Under the pieces are notes generated by a model. That model saw only the letters and a list, made by a program, of their open reading frames with translations. It was not told where the DNA came from and made no database searches. This document shows, piece by piece, positions 41,704 through 51,962 of a stretch of DNA of 64,000 nt (position 1 is the stretch's first letter; the number at the start of each line of letters is the position of its first letter). Origin of the DNA: Parapedobacter composti. GTDB taxonomy: Bacteria; Bacteroidota; Bacteroidia; Sphingobacteriales; Sphingobacteriaceae. The position numbers and the translations under genes are program-made. The stretch is from positions 310,001 through 374,000 of the forward strand of contig NZ_FOLL01000001.1 in NCBI RefSeq assembly GCF_900112315.1, read 5' to 3'.

Positions 41704-44682
41704 ATGATGATATTAAACAATATACGTTTTTTGAAAATTTGCTTGTCGCTGGTTGCCTACCTTGTCTTGGTTTATACCGCGACAGCACAAAACCGCGCCA
41801 AGTATAATTTCAATCCCGGATGGAAGCTGCTCGAGACGGATGCCGCCGACGCCCGGCAGAAAGACTTCGATGAGTCGGGCATGAAGGCAGTGACCTTGCC
41901 CCATGCGTGGAACGAGGATGATGCTTTCCGGCTGGCCATTGACAAACACCGCACGGGGGTGGTCTGGTACCGGAAGCATTTCCGGCTACCGCCGGCCGAC
42001 CGCGGGAAAAAGGTGTTTATCGAATTTGAAGGTGTGCGCCAGGCGGCAACTGTATACATTAACGGCAGGTATGTCGGGCTACATGAAAACGGCGTGATGG
42101 CCTTTGGCTTTGACATTACCGAATTCCTGGACCCCGCAGGGGACAACGTGATAGCTGTGCGTGTGGACAACGATTGGGGTTACCGGGAACAGGCCACCGA
42201 CACCAAATTTCAGTGGGCCGACCGGAATTTCAACGCCAATTACGGCGGGATACCTAAAAATGTGTGGCTGCACGTCACTGAAAAACTGTACCAGACGTTG
42301 CCTTTATACTCCTTCTTGCAAACCACCGGCACCTATATCTATGCCACGGCGCTGGATATCCCGGCTAAGTCTGCTGTGGTGGTGGCCGAGAGCGAAGTAA
42401 AAAATGAATGGGATACGCCCCGGACGTTTACCTTTGAAGTGGCGGTCCTTGACGCCGACGGTAAACCGGTAAAGACATTCGGGAACGACGCGTTTACTGT
42501 TCATCCGGGTGGGACGCACCGTGTATCTGCGCAGGCTAAACTGGAGGGGCTCAATTTTTGGAGTTGGGGATATGGGTACCTGTATACAGTGATTACCCGC
42601 CTGCGGGTGGACGGGGAGATCGTTGATGAATTGTATACGAAGACGGGTTTCCGGAAGACGGACTTCCGTGAGGGCATGGTTTACCTGAACGACCGCGTGC
42701 TGATGATGAAAGGATATGCGCAGCGCACCAGCAACGAGTGGCCTGCTGTCGGCATGTCTGTGCCGCCTTGGCTGAGTGACTTTAGCAACCGCCTGATGGT
42801 GGAAAGCAACGCCAACCTGGTCCGCTGGATGCATGTAACCCCATGGAAGCAGGACGTAGAATCGTGCGACCGCGTGGGGCTGCTGCAGGCCATGCCCGCT
42901 GGCGATGCCGAACATGATGTGGAAGGTCCGCGCTGGGAACAGCGGAAGCAGTTGATGCGCGATGCTATCATCTATAACCGCAATAGCCCCAGCATCGTAT
43001 TCTATGAGAGCGGCAACAAAGGTATCAGTGAACAGCATATGCGCGAAATGAAAGCGATTCGCGACACATATGACCCCCATGGCGGCCGTGCCATCGGTTC
43101 GCGGGAAATGCTGGACAGCGAGGTGGCGGAATATGGCGGGGAAATGCTTTATATCAACAAGAGTGCACGCATTCCCCTCTGGGCGATGGAATATTCGCGC
43201 GATGAAGGGCTGCGGAAATACTGGGATGAGTTTTCGCCGCCCTACCATAAAGACGGCGATGGCCCGCCATACCGTGGCGAGTCGGCCGCGGCCTATAATC
43301 GCAACCAGGACAGTCATGCGATAGAGAACGTCATCCGCTGGAATGAATTCTGGCGTCAGCGTCCGGGCCGGGGCCGGCGGGTAAGTTCGGGCGGCGTTAA
43401 CATCATCTTCTCAGATTCCAATACCCACTTCCGCGGAGCGGAAAACTACCGGCGCAGCGGTGAGGTGGACCCGATGCGGATACCGAAGGATGGCTTTTTT
43501 GCCCACCAGGTGATGTGGAACGGCTGGGTGGACGTTGACGAGCACGGCGCACACATCATCGGGCATTGGAATTATGAGCCGGGCGTCACCAAGCCGGTGC
43601 ATGTGGTGGCTACGGGTGAGCGTACCGAGTTGCTGCTCAACGGGAAAAGTCTGGGATTCGGCGAACGGAGCGAAAATTTCTTGTTTACGTTTAAGGATGT
43701 CAACTGGGAACCGGGGGTGATCAAGGCGGTTACTTATGATGCCGAAGGTCGGACCCTGGCAACCGCCGAAATCAGAACGGCGGGTGAGCCCGCGGCGGTA
43801 AGACTGACGGCCCGGCACCACCCGGAAGGCTTCAGGGCGGACGGGGCCGACCTGGCATTAATTACTGTGGAAGTGGTGGACGCCCATGGCAATCGTTGCC
43901 CCACCGCATTGAATACGATTGAGTTTGAGCTGGACGGTCCGGCGGAATGGCGTGGCGGAATTGCCCAAGGGCCGGATAACTACATTCTTTCCAAGCAGTT
44001 GCCTGTAGAATGCGGCGTCAACCGGGTATTGGTGCGCAGCAGCCCTGTTGCCGGCACCATTACCGTGAAGGCACGGTCCGAAGGGCTGGCGCCTCATGAA
44101 ATCACGCTGAATACCACATCCGTGGAGGTTAGCCATGGCCTGTCGCTGTACAAGCCGGCCGATGGCCTGCGGCCCGTATTCACGCGGGGGCCTGCACCGA
44201 TGGGTGAATCGTTTACTCCGACAAGAAAATCGGCGGTGATCGTCGGTGCCACGGCCGGCGCCAACGCGGTGGAAGTGCAATCGAGTTATGATGATAATGA
44301 ACGGACGGGATGGAGCAATGATGGTAATCTGCAGACGGCGTGGATTACCTACGAACTGGCTGAGGAAACTTCCATCAGCGTGGTGGAACTGAAACTGAAC
44401 AACTTCCGCACACGGAGCTATCCGATCCAAATACTGGTGGATGGTGAAGAGGTATTCCGAGGTAATACACCGCCCAACTTAGGCTATGTCACCCTGCCTT
44501 TCAACGAAAAGCGGGGGAGAAGTGTAACGATTAGGTTGCTGCCCGAGCGTGTCCGGCTTCGGGAGACATCCGTAGGCACGGAGGTGTCGGGAAAGAAACT
44601 GGGTGACGGTTTAGCGCATGCCGATATCAAGGGAAAATATGTGTTGAGTATTATTGAAGCTGAGATTTATGAAATTCTTTAA
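41704..44682 (+). CDS. GH2-family protein with altered acid/base motif
   Basis: First gene of unit C, 992 residues: signal peptide (about 1-29), GH2 sugar-binding domain (about 32-200; VWYRKHFRLPPADRGKKVFIEFEGVRQAATVYING), Ig-like domain (about 210-320), TIM barrel (about 325-600), a DUF4982-like and Ig-like part (about 640-800) and a C-terminal discoidin-like region (about 840-990, WSNDGNLQTAWITYEL). The candidate nucleophile is Glu 496 in LWAMEYSR. Where most GH2 enzymes have G-N-E as acid/base, this protein has YESGNKGIS, with Lys 439 in place of Glu; Glu 435 lies four residues earlier. It may belong to a GH2 subgroup with a different acid/base or have lost hydrolysis. The family is clear; activity and specificity are open. 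Confidence 0.85.
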   Translation: MMILNNIRFLKICLSLVAYLVLVYTATAQNRAKYNFNPGWKLLETDAADARQKDFDESGMKAVTLPHAWNEDDAFRLAIDKHRTGVVWYRKHFRLPPADRGKKVFIEFEGVRQAATVYINGRYVGLHENGVMAFGFDITEFLDPAGDNVIAVRVDNDWGYREQATDTKFQWADRNFNANYGGIPKNVWLHVTEKLYQTLPLYSFLQTTGTYIYATALDIPAKSAVVVAESEVKNEWDTPRTFTFEVAVLDADGKPVKTFGNDAFTVHPGGTHRVSAQAKLEGLNFWSWGYGYLYTVITRLRVDGEIVDELYTKTGFRKTDFREGMVYLNDRVLMMKGYAQRTSNEWPAVGMSVPPWLSDFSNRLMVESNANLVRWMHVTPWKQDVESCDRVGLLQAMPAGDAEHDVEGPRWEQRKQLMRDAIIYNRNSPSIVFYESGNKGISEQHMREMKAIRDTYDPHGGRAIGSREMLDSEVAEYGGEMLYINKSARIPLWAMEYSRDEGLRKYWDEFSPPYHKDGDGPPYRGESAAAYNRNQDSHAIENVIRWNEFWRQRPGRGRRVSSGGVNIIFSDSNTHFRGAENYRRSGEVDPMRIPKDGFFAHQVMWNGWVDVDEHGAHIIGHWNYEPGVTKPVHVVATGERTELLLNGKSLGFGERSENFLFTFKDVNWEPGVIKAVTYDAEGRTLATAEIRTAGEPAAVRLTARHHPEGFRADGADLALITVEVVDAHGNRCPTALNTIEFELDGPAEWRGGIAQGPDNYILSKQLPVECGVNRVLVRSSPVAGTITVKARSEGLAPHEITLNTTSVEVSHGLSLYKPADGLRPVFTRGPAPMGESFTPTRKSAVIVGATAGANAVEVQSSYDDNERTGWSNDGNLQTAWITYELAEETSISVVELKLNNFRTRSYPIQILVDGEEVFRGNTPPNLGYVTLPFNEKRGRSVTIRLLPERVRLRETSVGTEVSGKKLGDGLAHADIKGKYVLSIIEAEIYEIL

Positions 44683-46492
44683 GAAGAAAGCCGTGCAGTT
44701 AGCAGCAAGTATGCTGCTGGCTGCCACACAGCAGACCGTCGCCCAGCGCCAGATGGAGCGCTTGGACAGGGGGGTGGTGGCACTCGCCGCCAAAGAAGGT
44801 GAAGTGTTCGTCTCCTGGCGGTTACTGGCAGATGATCCCCCGGAGGTGGCATTTAATATTTACCGGACCGACGGGCAAGGGAATTCGGAAAAGCTGAACG
44901 GAACACCGCTGGCCGGCCCCACGTATTATGTGGATACAAAGCTTCCCACGCAATCAAGCGCAATTGGTTATTTCGTGAAGCCGGTGGTAGGCCAACAGGA
45001 AGGCGAGGCATCACCGGTATGCCGGGTGGACTTGAATGACTTTGCCAATTACCTAACCATTGATCTGGAGCCGCTGCCGGGGTATACCGCGGGCGATGCA
45101 TCGGTGGGCGACCTGGACGGGGACGGTGCATATGAAATCGTGCTGCACCGTACGGGCAGGGCACGGGACAATTCGCACGACGGATTTACGGATCCCCCGG
45201 TGCTGGAGGCATACAAGCTGGACGGAACTTTTCTCTGGCGCATCTATCTTGGCCGGAATATCCGGGAAGGGGCGCATTACACCCAGTTCATGGTGTATGA
45301 TCTGGACGGCGATGGGAAGGCAGAGGTGGCCTGTAAAACGGCAGACGGAACCATCGATGGCATGGGTGTCACTATTGGCGATAGTACGAAGGACTGGCGC
45401 AACGAGCAAGGGCGGATACTGGAGGGGCCGGAGTTTCTCACCGTATTCGAAGGTGCCTCGGGTAGAGCATTGGCTACCGTTGATTACATACCGGGAAGAG
45501 ACCCTATTGATGGGTGGGGAACGCCGCGCCACACGGATAACCGGGGCAACCGATCCGACCGCTTTCTGGCAGCTGTGGCTTACCTGGACGGCCGCCTCCC
45601 CAGCCTCGTGATGTGCCGTGGTTATTATGCGCGCTCGGTGATTGCAGCATGGGATTTCCGGCATGGAAAATTGACGCAGCGGTGGGTGTTTGATTCCAAA
45701 AATGGAACGGATCCCTATTCCGGGCAAGGATTTCATAACCTGAGCGTTGCGGATATTGACGGCGACGGGAATGATGAGATTATCTACGGGGCCATGGTGG
45801 TAGACCATGACGGGCAACCGCTTTATACAACCGGATGGGGGCACGGGGATGCCCAGCATCTGGGCGACCTGATACCTTCGCGGCCGGGGTTGGAAATCTT
45901 CACTGTGCATGAAAAACCGCCGGTACATCGTCCGGGCGCCGCGTTGCGTGATGCGCGCACGGGTGAAGCGCTATGGCTGGGAGCCTTCGGGCAGGATGTC
46001 GGCCGGGGCGTTGCGGCAAATATCGATGCGGATAATCCAGGGGCTGAATTCTGGTTTTCGGGATCTGGCGGGCTGCTGAATGCGGATGGAAAACGGATAG
46101 GACCGCAGCCCAGTTCAACCAATTTCCTTATCTGGTGGGATGGCGACTTAACCCGTGAACTACTGGATGGCATCACCATTGATAAATACAGGCATGGACC
46201 GATTTTCAGGGCCGAAGGGTGCGTGGCTATCAATGGTACGAAAGCGACGCCCGTGCTGAGTGCCGATATCCTTGGCGACTGGCGCGAGGAGGTGATTTTC
46301 CCCACGGCCGATCACCGTTCGCTGCGCATCTATTCAACCACCATACCAACACCGCACCGGCTGGTTACGTTGATGCGCGACCCGCAATACCGGTTGAGTG
46401 TGGCCTGGCAGAACGTAGCATATAACCAACCCCCGCATACCAGCTTTTACATGGGGGAAGATAGACCACCCAAGAAACCGTCGCAACAATAG
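44669..46492 (+). CDS. PL11 rhamnogalacturonan lyase
   Basis: 607-residue stand-alone PL11 lyase (YesW/YesX type) that cleaves the Rha-GalA backbone by beta-elimination. ATG 44669 is used rather than an upstream TTG; it overlaps the end of the GH2 gene by 14 nt and gives a signal peptide ending about residue 26 (TQQTVAQ). An N-terminal beta-sandwich (MERLDRGVVALAAKEGEVFVSWRLL) leads into an eight-bladed propeller with calcium-type loops (GDASVGDLDGDGAYEIV, YDLDGDGKAEVACKTADGTIDG, VADIDGDGNDEII) and the terminal NQPPHTSFYMGED. The KWDPTN stretch seen in the giant PL11 and YesW is replaced here by LHRTGRARDN, which may shift endo/exo mode. No sorting domain, so it is probably periplasmic. Confidence 0.92.
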   Translation: MKFFKKKAVQLAASMLLAATQQTVAQRQMERLDRGVVALAAKEGEVFVSWRLLADDPPEVAFNIYRTDGQGNSEKLNGTPLAGPTYYVDTKLPTQSSAIGYFVKPVVGQQEGEASPVCRVDLNDFANYLTIDLEPLPGYTAGDASVGDLDGDGAYEIVLHRTGRARDNSHDGFTDPPVLEAYKLDGTFLWRIYLGRNIREGAHYTQFMVYDLDGDGKAEVACKTADGTIDGMGVTIGDSTKDWRNEQGRILEGPEFLTVFEGASGRALATVDYIPGRDPIDGWGTPRHTDNRGNRSDRFLAAVAYLDGRLPSLVMCRGYYARSVIAAWDFRHGKLTQRWVFDSKNGTDPYSGQGFHNLSVADIDGDGNDEIIYGAMVVDHDGQPLYTTGWGHGDAQHLGDLIPSRPGLEIFTVHEKPPVHRPGAALRDARTGEALWLGAFGQDVGRGVAANIDADNPGAEFWFSGSGGLLNADGKRIGPQPSSTNFLIWWDGDLTRELLDGITIDKYRHGPIFRAEGCVAINGTKATPVLSADILGDWREEVIFPTADHRSLRIYSTTIPTPHRLVTLMRDPQYRLSVAWQNVAYNQPPHTSFYMGEDRPPKKPSQQ

Positions 46493-46514
46493 ACTAACCG
46501 CAAACAGATAGTTT

Positions 46515-47675
46515 ATGATTAAATACCACTGGTTATTGGTTACATGGCTAAGCTTGTTCGCATCCGTATCTGCACAGGCTGATTACGGCAGCAAGCTGCC
46601 CGAGCAGGCAGCGGTGCTGCAACAGCTTCGGCGAGCCAATAATTATTTCATGGAAAAATGGCCCGACGCGGGCAAAACCATTGTTACCAACCGTGAACGT
46701 CCGGCCAATATCTGGACAAGGGCCGTATATTATGAAGGATTGATGGCTCTTTACACGATCGATGCCGACAAACGGTATTTTGACTATGCCATTCAATGGG
46801 GAGAAAAGCACCACTGGCAGCCTGCATGGGCACCTATTACGCGGGATGCCGATAACCAATGTTGCGGGCAGACCTACATCGACCTCTATCGCATAGCCAG
46901 GAATCCGCTATATATCCGCTCCATCAAAGATAACATGGACCGTATGCTGGAAAGCGATCGGGTGGACGACTGGGACTGGATTGACGCATTGCAGATGGCT
47001 ATGCCTGTTTTTGCCAAATTGGGGGTGACTCTCCGCGATACGCGTTATTTCGACCGGATGTACGCGATGTACGCGCATGCAAAGTACCGTGAAGGCGGAA
47101 ACGGTCTGTATAATCCCGAAGACAAGCTATGGTGGCGCGACAAGGATTTTATACCGCCTTACACAGAACCCAACGGTGAAGACTGCTATTGGTCGCGAGG
47201 AAATGGGTGGGTGGTGGCTGCCTTGGTACGTGTATTGGATGAATTGCCGGATACCGACCCTCACTACGATGAATACCTGCAGGATTTGAAAGATATGCTC
47301 TCGGCGTTGGTGCCCTTGCAGCGGGCGGATGGGTTTTGGAACGTGAGTCTGCACGATCCCAGCCATTACGGCGGGAAAGAGGCGACGGGGACAGCGCTTT
47401 TTACTTACGGAATGGCCTGGGCATTAAACAAGGAGCTGGTAGAACGTGAGGTGTACCTGCCGATTGTTGCCAAAGCATGGAATGCGCTGGTAAATGAGTC
47501 TCTTCATGAAAACGGCTTTCTGGGTTATGTACAAGGGACCGGTAAGGAACCCAAAGACGGTCAACCGGTGACGTATACAAGCATGCCCGATTTCGAAGAT
47601 TATGGGCTTGGGTGTTTCCTGTTGGCGGGTACGGAAGTATATCAATTAAGTTGCAGCCCCGATGCAGCCGATTGA
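46515..47675 (+). CDS. GH105 unsaturated rhamnogalacturonyl hydrolase (YesR/YteR type)
   Basis: 386-residue exported (signal about 1-21, ending SVSAQ) GH105 enzyme that hydrolyses the unsaturated galacturonyl end of lyase products. Typical runs are RPANIWTRAVYYEGLMALY, WDWIDALQMAMPVFAKLG with Asp 157 at the catalytic position, the YWSRGNGWVVAALVRVLDELP segment, RADGFWNVSLHDPSHYGGKEATGTALFTYGMAWALN and FEDYGLGCFLLAGTEVYQL. It begins 22 bp after PL11. The 234-bp gap behind it separates it from a second, only distantly similar GH105, so the two probably differ in preferred oligosaccharide length. Confidence 0.9.
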   Translation: MIKYHWLLVTWLSLFASVSAQADYGSKLPEQAAVLQQLRRANNYFMEKWPDAGKTIVTNRERPANIWTRAVYYEGLMALYTIDADKRYFDYAIQWGEKHHWQPAWAPITRDADNQCCGQTYIDLYRIARNPLYIRSIKDNMDRMLESDRVDDWDWIDALQMAMPVFAKLGVTLRDTRYFDRMYAMYAHAKYREGGNGLYNPEDKLWWRDKDFIPPYTEPNGEDCYWSRGNGWVVAALVRVLDELPDTDPHYDEYLQDLKDMLSALVPLQRADGFWNVSLHDPSHYGGKEATGTALFTYGMAWALNKELVEREVYLPIVAKAWNALVNESLHENGFLGYVQGTGKEPKDGQPVTYTSMPDFEDYGLGCFLLAGTEVYQLSCSPDAAD

Positions 47676-47775
47676 GACCTGTGTTAGACCCGGAATCGTT
47701 TGCGTAGATTTAGTTTCTGATTTCAGTTTATTGTATATGGTTGTTAATCAGATTTTTGTCTTAATGGTGCGTACA

Positions 47776-47800
47776 GATGCAACAGGATGCAACAGGATGC
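47776..47800 (+). repeat. 2.5 tandem copies of a 10-bp unit
   Basis: GATGCAACAG at 47776-47785 and 47786-47795, then GATGC. It lies in the 234-bp gap between two GH105 genes, which otherwise holds AT-rich sequence and no clear promoter or gene. Confidence 0.7.
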
Positions 47801-47909
47801 TGGATTCTTTTAAACAAATATTATTGTATCCGCTAACCGCTGAACTGATGAGCGGATTTAACTATATAAAATACTTATTGAAGATTATAAACTTTAGATT
47901 AAGTCACAG

Positions 47910-49178
47910 ATGTTATTTTGTCGTTTAGTAAAACGGGATGTTTTAAAGAAATTTAGCGTGCTATTGATTTTGTTGGGCAGCGGTTGGAAATGCATTGCGC
48001 AGGATGAAGACCTGGTTGTCGTACGGCGTGTTGCCGACTACTTACTTAGCCAGGCGGCCTTCGGGTTTGTCGATGAGGGCGGCCGCGTATATGCAAAAGC
48101 CAGCGATATCCCCGAGGGAATTGAGGCGGCATTTCAGACGAGTTACGGCGCCTGGCACTATACCAACGGGGTAATTAACATGGCCATGTTGCAACTGGCC
48201 GATTTTACCGGTGATCAAAAGTATGCGCAGTATGCTCTGGATCACGTCGCTTTTGGATTTGATAATTATAGACATTTTCAACGCATTTTTAAAAACGACC
48301 GCCCACATCACCGGTTTCCATTCGGGCAATTGTGGACGATGCAGGAATTGGACGATTTCGGGGCAATGAGCGCCAGTATTCTGGAAGTCTATAAGCATGC
48401 CCCGCGTGAGGAGTATAAGACATATCTTGAAAACGGCATCAAACGGTTAACTTATGGGCAGGACCGGTTGGCTGATGGCACACTGGTGCGTACCTTTCCC
48501 GTGGATAAGACGTTATGGGCGGATGACCTGTACATGAGCGTGCCTTTTTTGGCGCGTATGGCAGCGTTTACGGGCAATGAGCGGTACTGGGATGATGCCG
48601 TCAACCAAGTGCTGAATTTTGATAAGTATCTATGGCACGATGGCAAGGAACTGTACTACCATTGCTACTATTCGCCGTATAAACGGAATGGCGTAGCCCA
48701 CTGGGGTCGTAGCAACGGTTGGATCGTGCTCGCCCAGCTGCACCTGCTGGACAGGCTGCCTGCCCAGCATCCACACCGCGATGACATCATCGAGAATTTG
48801 CAGAAGCAATTGGTGGGGCTTTCCCGTTATCAGGATGCCGAAGGCTTATGGCACCAATTGCTGGATAAGCCCGATTCATATGCCGAAGCCTCTGCGTCGG
48901 CCATGTTTATCCAAGGGTTTGCCAAGGCTGTCAATGAAGGGTGGTTGGACGAAAATTATGCCTCCGTAGCCTTGGTGGGATGGGAAGGATTTAAAAAGCA
49001 CTTCATCACCGAGGACGGACAGGTAAAGGATATCTGTATAGGTACTGGCATAGCAGACGATCTGCGGTTTTATTATACCCGTCCCGCCCGTGCCAATGAA
49101 AAACACGGCGTAGGGTCGGTCATTGATGCGGGGATTGAAATCGTCAAGCTCAAACAGAAACTGAAAAAAGACCAATGA
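47910..49178 (+). CDS. GH105 unsaturated glucuronyl/galacturonyl hydrolase
   Basis: 422-residue exported GH105 protein (signal to about residue 31, GWKCIAQ). Signature runs are SYGAWHYTNGVINMAMLQLADFTG, LWADDLYMSVPFLARMAAFTG with Asp 205 at the catalytic position, VAHWGRSNGWIVLAQLHLLDRLP, GLWHQLLDKPDSYAEASASAMF and CIGTGIADDLRFYYTRP. It resembles the unit-A GH105 in these blocks. Its stop overlaps the ATG of the GH31 gene (ATGA), so the two are translationally coupled. Role: removal of the unsaturated uronic acid from RG-I lyase products, by family. Confidence 0.9.
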   Translation: MLFCRLVKRDVLKKFSVLLILLGSGWKCIAQDEDLVVVRRVADYLLSQAAFGFVDEGGRVYAKASDIPEGIEAAFQTSYGAWHYTNGVINMAMLQLADFTGDQKYAQYALDHVAFGFDNYRHFQRIFKNDRPHHRFPFGQLWTMQELDDFGAMSASILEVYKHAPREEYKTYLENGIKRLTYGQDRLADGTLVRTFPVDKTLWADDLYMSVPFLARMAAFTGNERYWDDAVNQVLNFDKYLWHDGKELYYHCYYSPYKRNGVAHWGRSNGWIVLAQLHLLDRLPAQHPHRDDIIENLQKQLVGLSRYQDAEGLWHQLLDKPDSYAEASASAMFIQGFAKAVNEGWLDENYASVALVGWEGFKKHFITEDGQVKDICIGTGIADDLRFYYTRPARANEKHGVGSVIDAGIEIVKLKQKLKKDQ

Positions 49179-51604
49179 TTGCAGGAAAGATGATGCGAAG
49201 TGGGCTGGTGTTGGTCGCATTGCTCGTCAGCGCTGCAGCGCTGGCCCAAACGACGGGCGATTACCGTGCCGGATTTACCCAAACGGGAAATGCGTTTTCG
49301 TTCCAGACGACAACAGCTGCCGTGAGGCTGGAATTCTGCGATGCCGGCATGTTCCGCGTCCGTACTTCCTGGGACGGCACCTTTGAGCCGGAAGAACACC
49401 TCATGGTGGTCAAATACCAATGGGAGCCCGTAAATGTACAGGTCAGTGAGGAGGCGAACCGCTTCCTGCTCACAACAGACTCGTTACGTGTTCTACTGGC
49501 CAAGACGCCGTTCAGCCTGCGAGTTTATGATCGGGCGGGCAAATTGCTGTTGGCGGATACTTTGAATGGAGCCCGTCGCAGCGGCGACTCGGTCAGCGTG
49601 ACCAAGCGCTTGCAGGCCGACGAGCATTTCTTCGGCTTTGGCGAGCGCATGGATTTCATAGATCAGCGCAATAAGCAATTACGGCTCAATGTAGGGCGCG
49701 GAAAGGGCCGCCCGCATGAAATCGGAGCATATAACATCTTGGAAGCCAACTATTCGCCCATACCGTTTTTCATGAGTACGCGGGGATACGGGGTTTTCCT
49801 GCATAACTCGTATGAGACGTTTTGGGATATGGGGCTGGGGCAGGGCGATGCGTATACCTTCGGCGCCGTCAACGGCGAGCTGGATTATTACGTGATCCAG
49901 GGACCCAAGTTCAAAGACATCATGGCGCGCTACATCGCGCTCACCGGCCGCTCGCCCTTGCTCCCCCGTTTCGCACTGGGGCTCCATGCGGGAACCTACA
50001 GCGGCGGCACGTGGGGACATGAGCACCTCACGTCAGACCAGTATGTGATTGCGCTGGCACGCAAATTCCGCGAACTGGGTATTCCTGTTGATTTGCTTTG
50101 GCTGGACTCCACCTGGCGTATCTTTGGTACCCAGGGGGGTAAAGGAGCTACCTCGTTTGAATGGCGCGAAACATTCAGCAACCCGCAAGCGATGTTTGAC
50201 AGCCTCTATGCGATGAACTACAGCATGGTAGGGCTGCACCTCCGACCAAGATTTGACAACGGCAAGACGATGAACCTGCTCGACCGGGCACGTGCTGAAG
50301 GATACGTTTACCCCGAGCCGGATGAGTATGGCGAAGAAAAGGGCGAGTTTGTCAATTTCTTTGATGATGCGTCGGTAAACTGGTGGTGGGAAAACGGTGT
50401 GAAGAAGCTGGCGGATACCGGGGCCATGTTTCTCAAAACCGATGAGGGCAGTGCCTTCGGCGGAAAAGCCAATGAAAGCGACAAAACTGGTCCGACGGAC
50501 AAAAAGGCGCAGCAACTGCACAACGTGTTTCCGATAGCTTATGCGAAAGCGCCTTATGAGAAGTTTCAACAGCACAACGGCATCCGCGGACTGAACCATA
50601 CGCGTGAGGGATATGCGGGCATACAGCGTTATCCATTTATTTTTGCGGGCGACTGGCCCAGCGAATGGCAGTATTTCCTGCCCGTCATCAAAGCCGGCAT
50701 CAATATTGGCCTGTCGGGCGTGGGCTATTGGACGCATTGTATGGGCGGTTTTGAGCATCCGGCCGATCCGGAGCTGTACATACGCTGGGTGCAGTTTGGT
50801 ATGTTCAGTCCCATCGCGATGGTGTTCGGCATGGATCACCCGGGTTATAAGGAGCCCTGGAATTACGGTGATGATGCGCTCCGGAATTTTGTCAAGTACG
50901 ATAGTTTGCGGTATCGTCTTATCCCCTACCTGTACAGCCATGCGTATGAATTATACCGCACCGGCACGCCGCTGATGCGTGCGCTGGCGTGGGACTACCA
51001 GGACGACCCGAATGGGTATGACATCGGCGACCAATACCTGTTCGGGGAAAACTTAATGGTGTGCCCGGTGGTGACCAAGGATGCAAAGACGCGGACGGTA
51101 TACCTGCCCCAAGGCGTGTGGTATGACTACTGGACGGGAAAGCGTTATGACGGCAGGCAATACATCCACGTAACCACCCCGTTGGATACCCTACCTATTT
51201 TCGCAAAAGCGGGAGCCATCATCCCCATGCAGACACCCCGGCAATTTATGGAGGAAAAACCGGTAGATACCATAACGCTCGATATTTTCTTAGGTAACGG
51301 TAAGTTTATGCTTTATGACGACGATGGCCGTTCGCTCGATTATCAGAAGGGCGGATATGCACTTACCCCTATTGCCACCCAATGGGATGGAAGCCGCTTA
51401 ACGCTGACGGTTGGGGAACCAGAAGGAAACTACCGGGTTGGCGCACGGCAGTATGTGGCAAATGTAAGAACAAAGGAACGGCCGAAAGCGGTACGGGTGG
51501 AGGGCCGGGAAGCTGATTGGCATTATGATGATACAGCAGGGGCGGTGCAGGTACGGATAGCCGATACCGATCGGCAAATACGGACCATGGATATGGTTTT
51601 TTAG
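49175..51604 (+). CDS. GH31 alpha-glycosidase
   Basis: 809-residue exported enzyme (signal about 8-25, VSAAALAQ). GH31 features are the N-terminal beta-sandwich with [11 protein letters not shown], the barrel start [25 protein letters not shown], the nucleophile Asp 423 in FLKTDEG, the acid/base Asp 493 in [10 protein letters not shown], and C-terminal beta domains with [30 protein letters not shown]. The family includes alpha-glucosidases, alpha-xylosidases and alpha-galactosidases; the KTDEG form at the nucleophile is nearer to the xylosidase/galactosidase branch than to classical WxDMNE glucosidases. In an RG-I locus it would trim an alpha-linked side-chain sugar. Exact specificity is not readable. 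The gene is coupled to the preceding GH105 by overlap. Confidence 0.9.
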   Translation: MIAGKMMRSGLVLVALLVSAAALAQTTGDYRAGFTQTGNAFSFQTTTAAVRLEFCDAGMFRVRTSWDGTFEPEEHLMVVKYQWEPVNVQVSEEANRFLLTTDSLRVLLAKTPFSLRVYDRAGKLLLADTLNGARRSGDSVSVTKRLQADEHFFGFGERMDFIDQRNKQLRLNVGRGKGRPHEIGAYNILEANYSPIPFFMSTRGYGVFLHNSYETFWDMGLGQGDAYTFGAVNGELDYYVIQGPKFKDIMARYIALTGRSPLLPRFALGLHAGTYSGGTWGHEHLTSDQYVIALARKFRELGIPVDLLWLDSTWRIFGTQGGKGATSFEWRETFSNPQAMFDSLYAMNYSMVGLHLRPRFDNGKTMNLLDRARAEGYVYPEPDEYGEEKGEFVNFFDDASVNWWWENGVKKLADTGAMFLKTDEGSAFGGKANESDKTGPTDKKAQQLHNVFPIAYAKAPYEKFQQHNGIRGLNHTREGYAGIQRYPFIFAGDWPSEWQYFLPVIKAGINIGLSGVGYWTHCMGGFEHPADPELYIRWVQFGMFSPIAMVFGMDHPGYKEPWNYGDDALRNFVKYDSLRYRLIPYLYSHAYELYRTGTPLMRALAWDYQDDPNGYDIGDQYLFGENLMVCPVVTKDAKTRTVYLPQGVWYDYWTGKRYDGRQYIHVTTPLDTLPIFAKAGAIIPMQTPRQFMEEKPVDTITLDIFLGNGKFMLYDDDGRSLDYQKGGYALTPIATQWDGSRLTLTVGEPEGNYRVGARQYVANVRTKERPKAVRVEGREADWHYDDTAGAVQVRIADTDRQIRTMDMVF

Positions 51605-51623
51605 ACGAAACTCATTGATCGGG

Positions 51624-51941
51624 ATGACAAAGATAGCGTTCAAAATGAAATTGATGCGAGGCTGCAAGGAAGAATACCAGAAGCGGCATGACGCGATTTG
51701 GCCGGAATTGGCTGCCTTATTGCGGGAAAGCGGAATCAGTGATTACACCATCTTTCTGGACGAAGAGACCAATACGCTGTTTGCCGTCCAACGGCAGGGC
51801 GATGGAGCACAGTCGTCTCAGGAACTGGGAAATCATCCCATTGTGCAGCGCTGGTGGGCTTACATGGCAGATATTATGGAAACAAATGCCGATAATTCGC
51901 CGGTGAGCAAACCGTTGATACCGGTATTTCACCTGGATTGA
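51624..51941 (+). CDS. rhaM: L-rhamnose mutarotase
   Basis: 105-residue cytoplasmic enzyme interconverting alpha- and beta-L-rhamnopyranose. The ATG at 51624 is chosen over a TTG at 51615 and fits the family's usual length of about 104 residues. The family pattern is clear: [24 protein letters not shown] with the active-site His 22, [15 protein letters not shown], and the [18 protein letters not shown] segment. It lies between GH31 and the GH106 rhamnosidase, which would supply the rhamnose. The remaining rhamnose catabolic genes are not in the window. Confidence 0.95.
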   Translation: MTKIAFKMKLMRGCKEEYQKRHDAIWPELAALLRESGISDYTIFLDEETNTLFAVQRQGDGAQSSQELGNHPIVQRWWAYMADIMETNADNSPVSKPLIPVFHLD

Positions 51942-51962
51942 TAAACCGAAATATTACCTGTT

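Noticed and set aside
42304-43317. A 337-codon open frame on the minus strand inside the GH2 gene of unit C
   Set aside because: It is antisense to the conserved GH2 barrel, and its translation has no recognisable features.
47662-47928. An 88-codon frame in the gap between two GH105 genes
   Set aside because: It overlaps the ends of both neighbouring genes, contains the 10-bp tandem repeat and shows no domain; one hydrophobic patch is not enough to call a gene.
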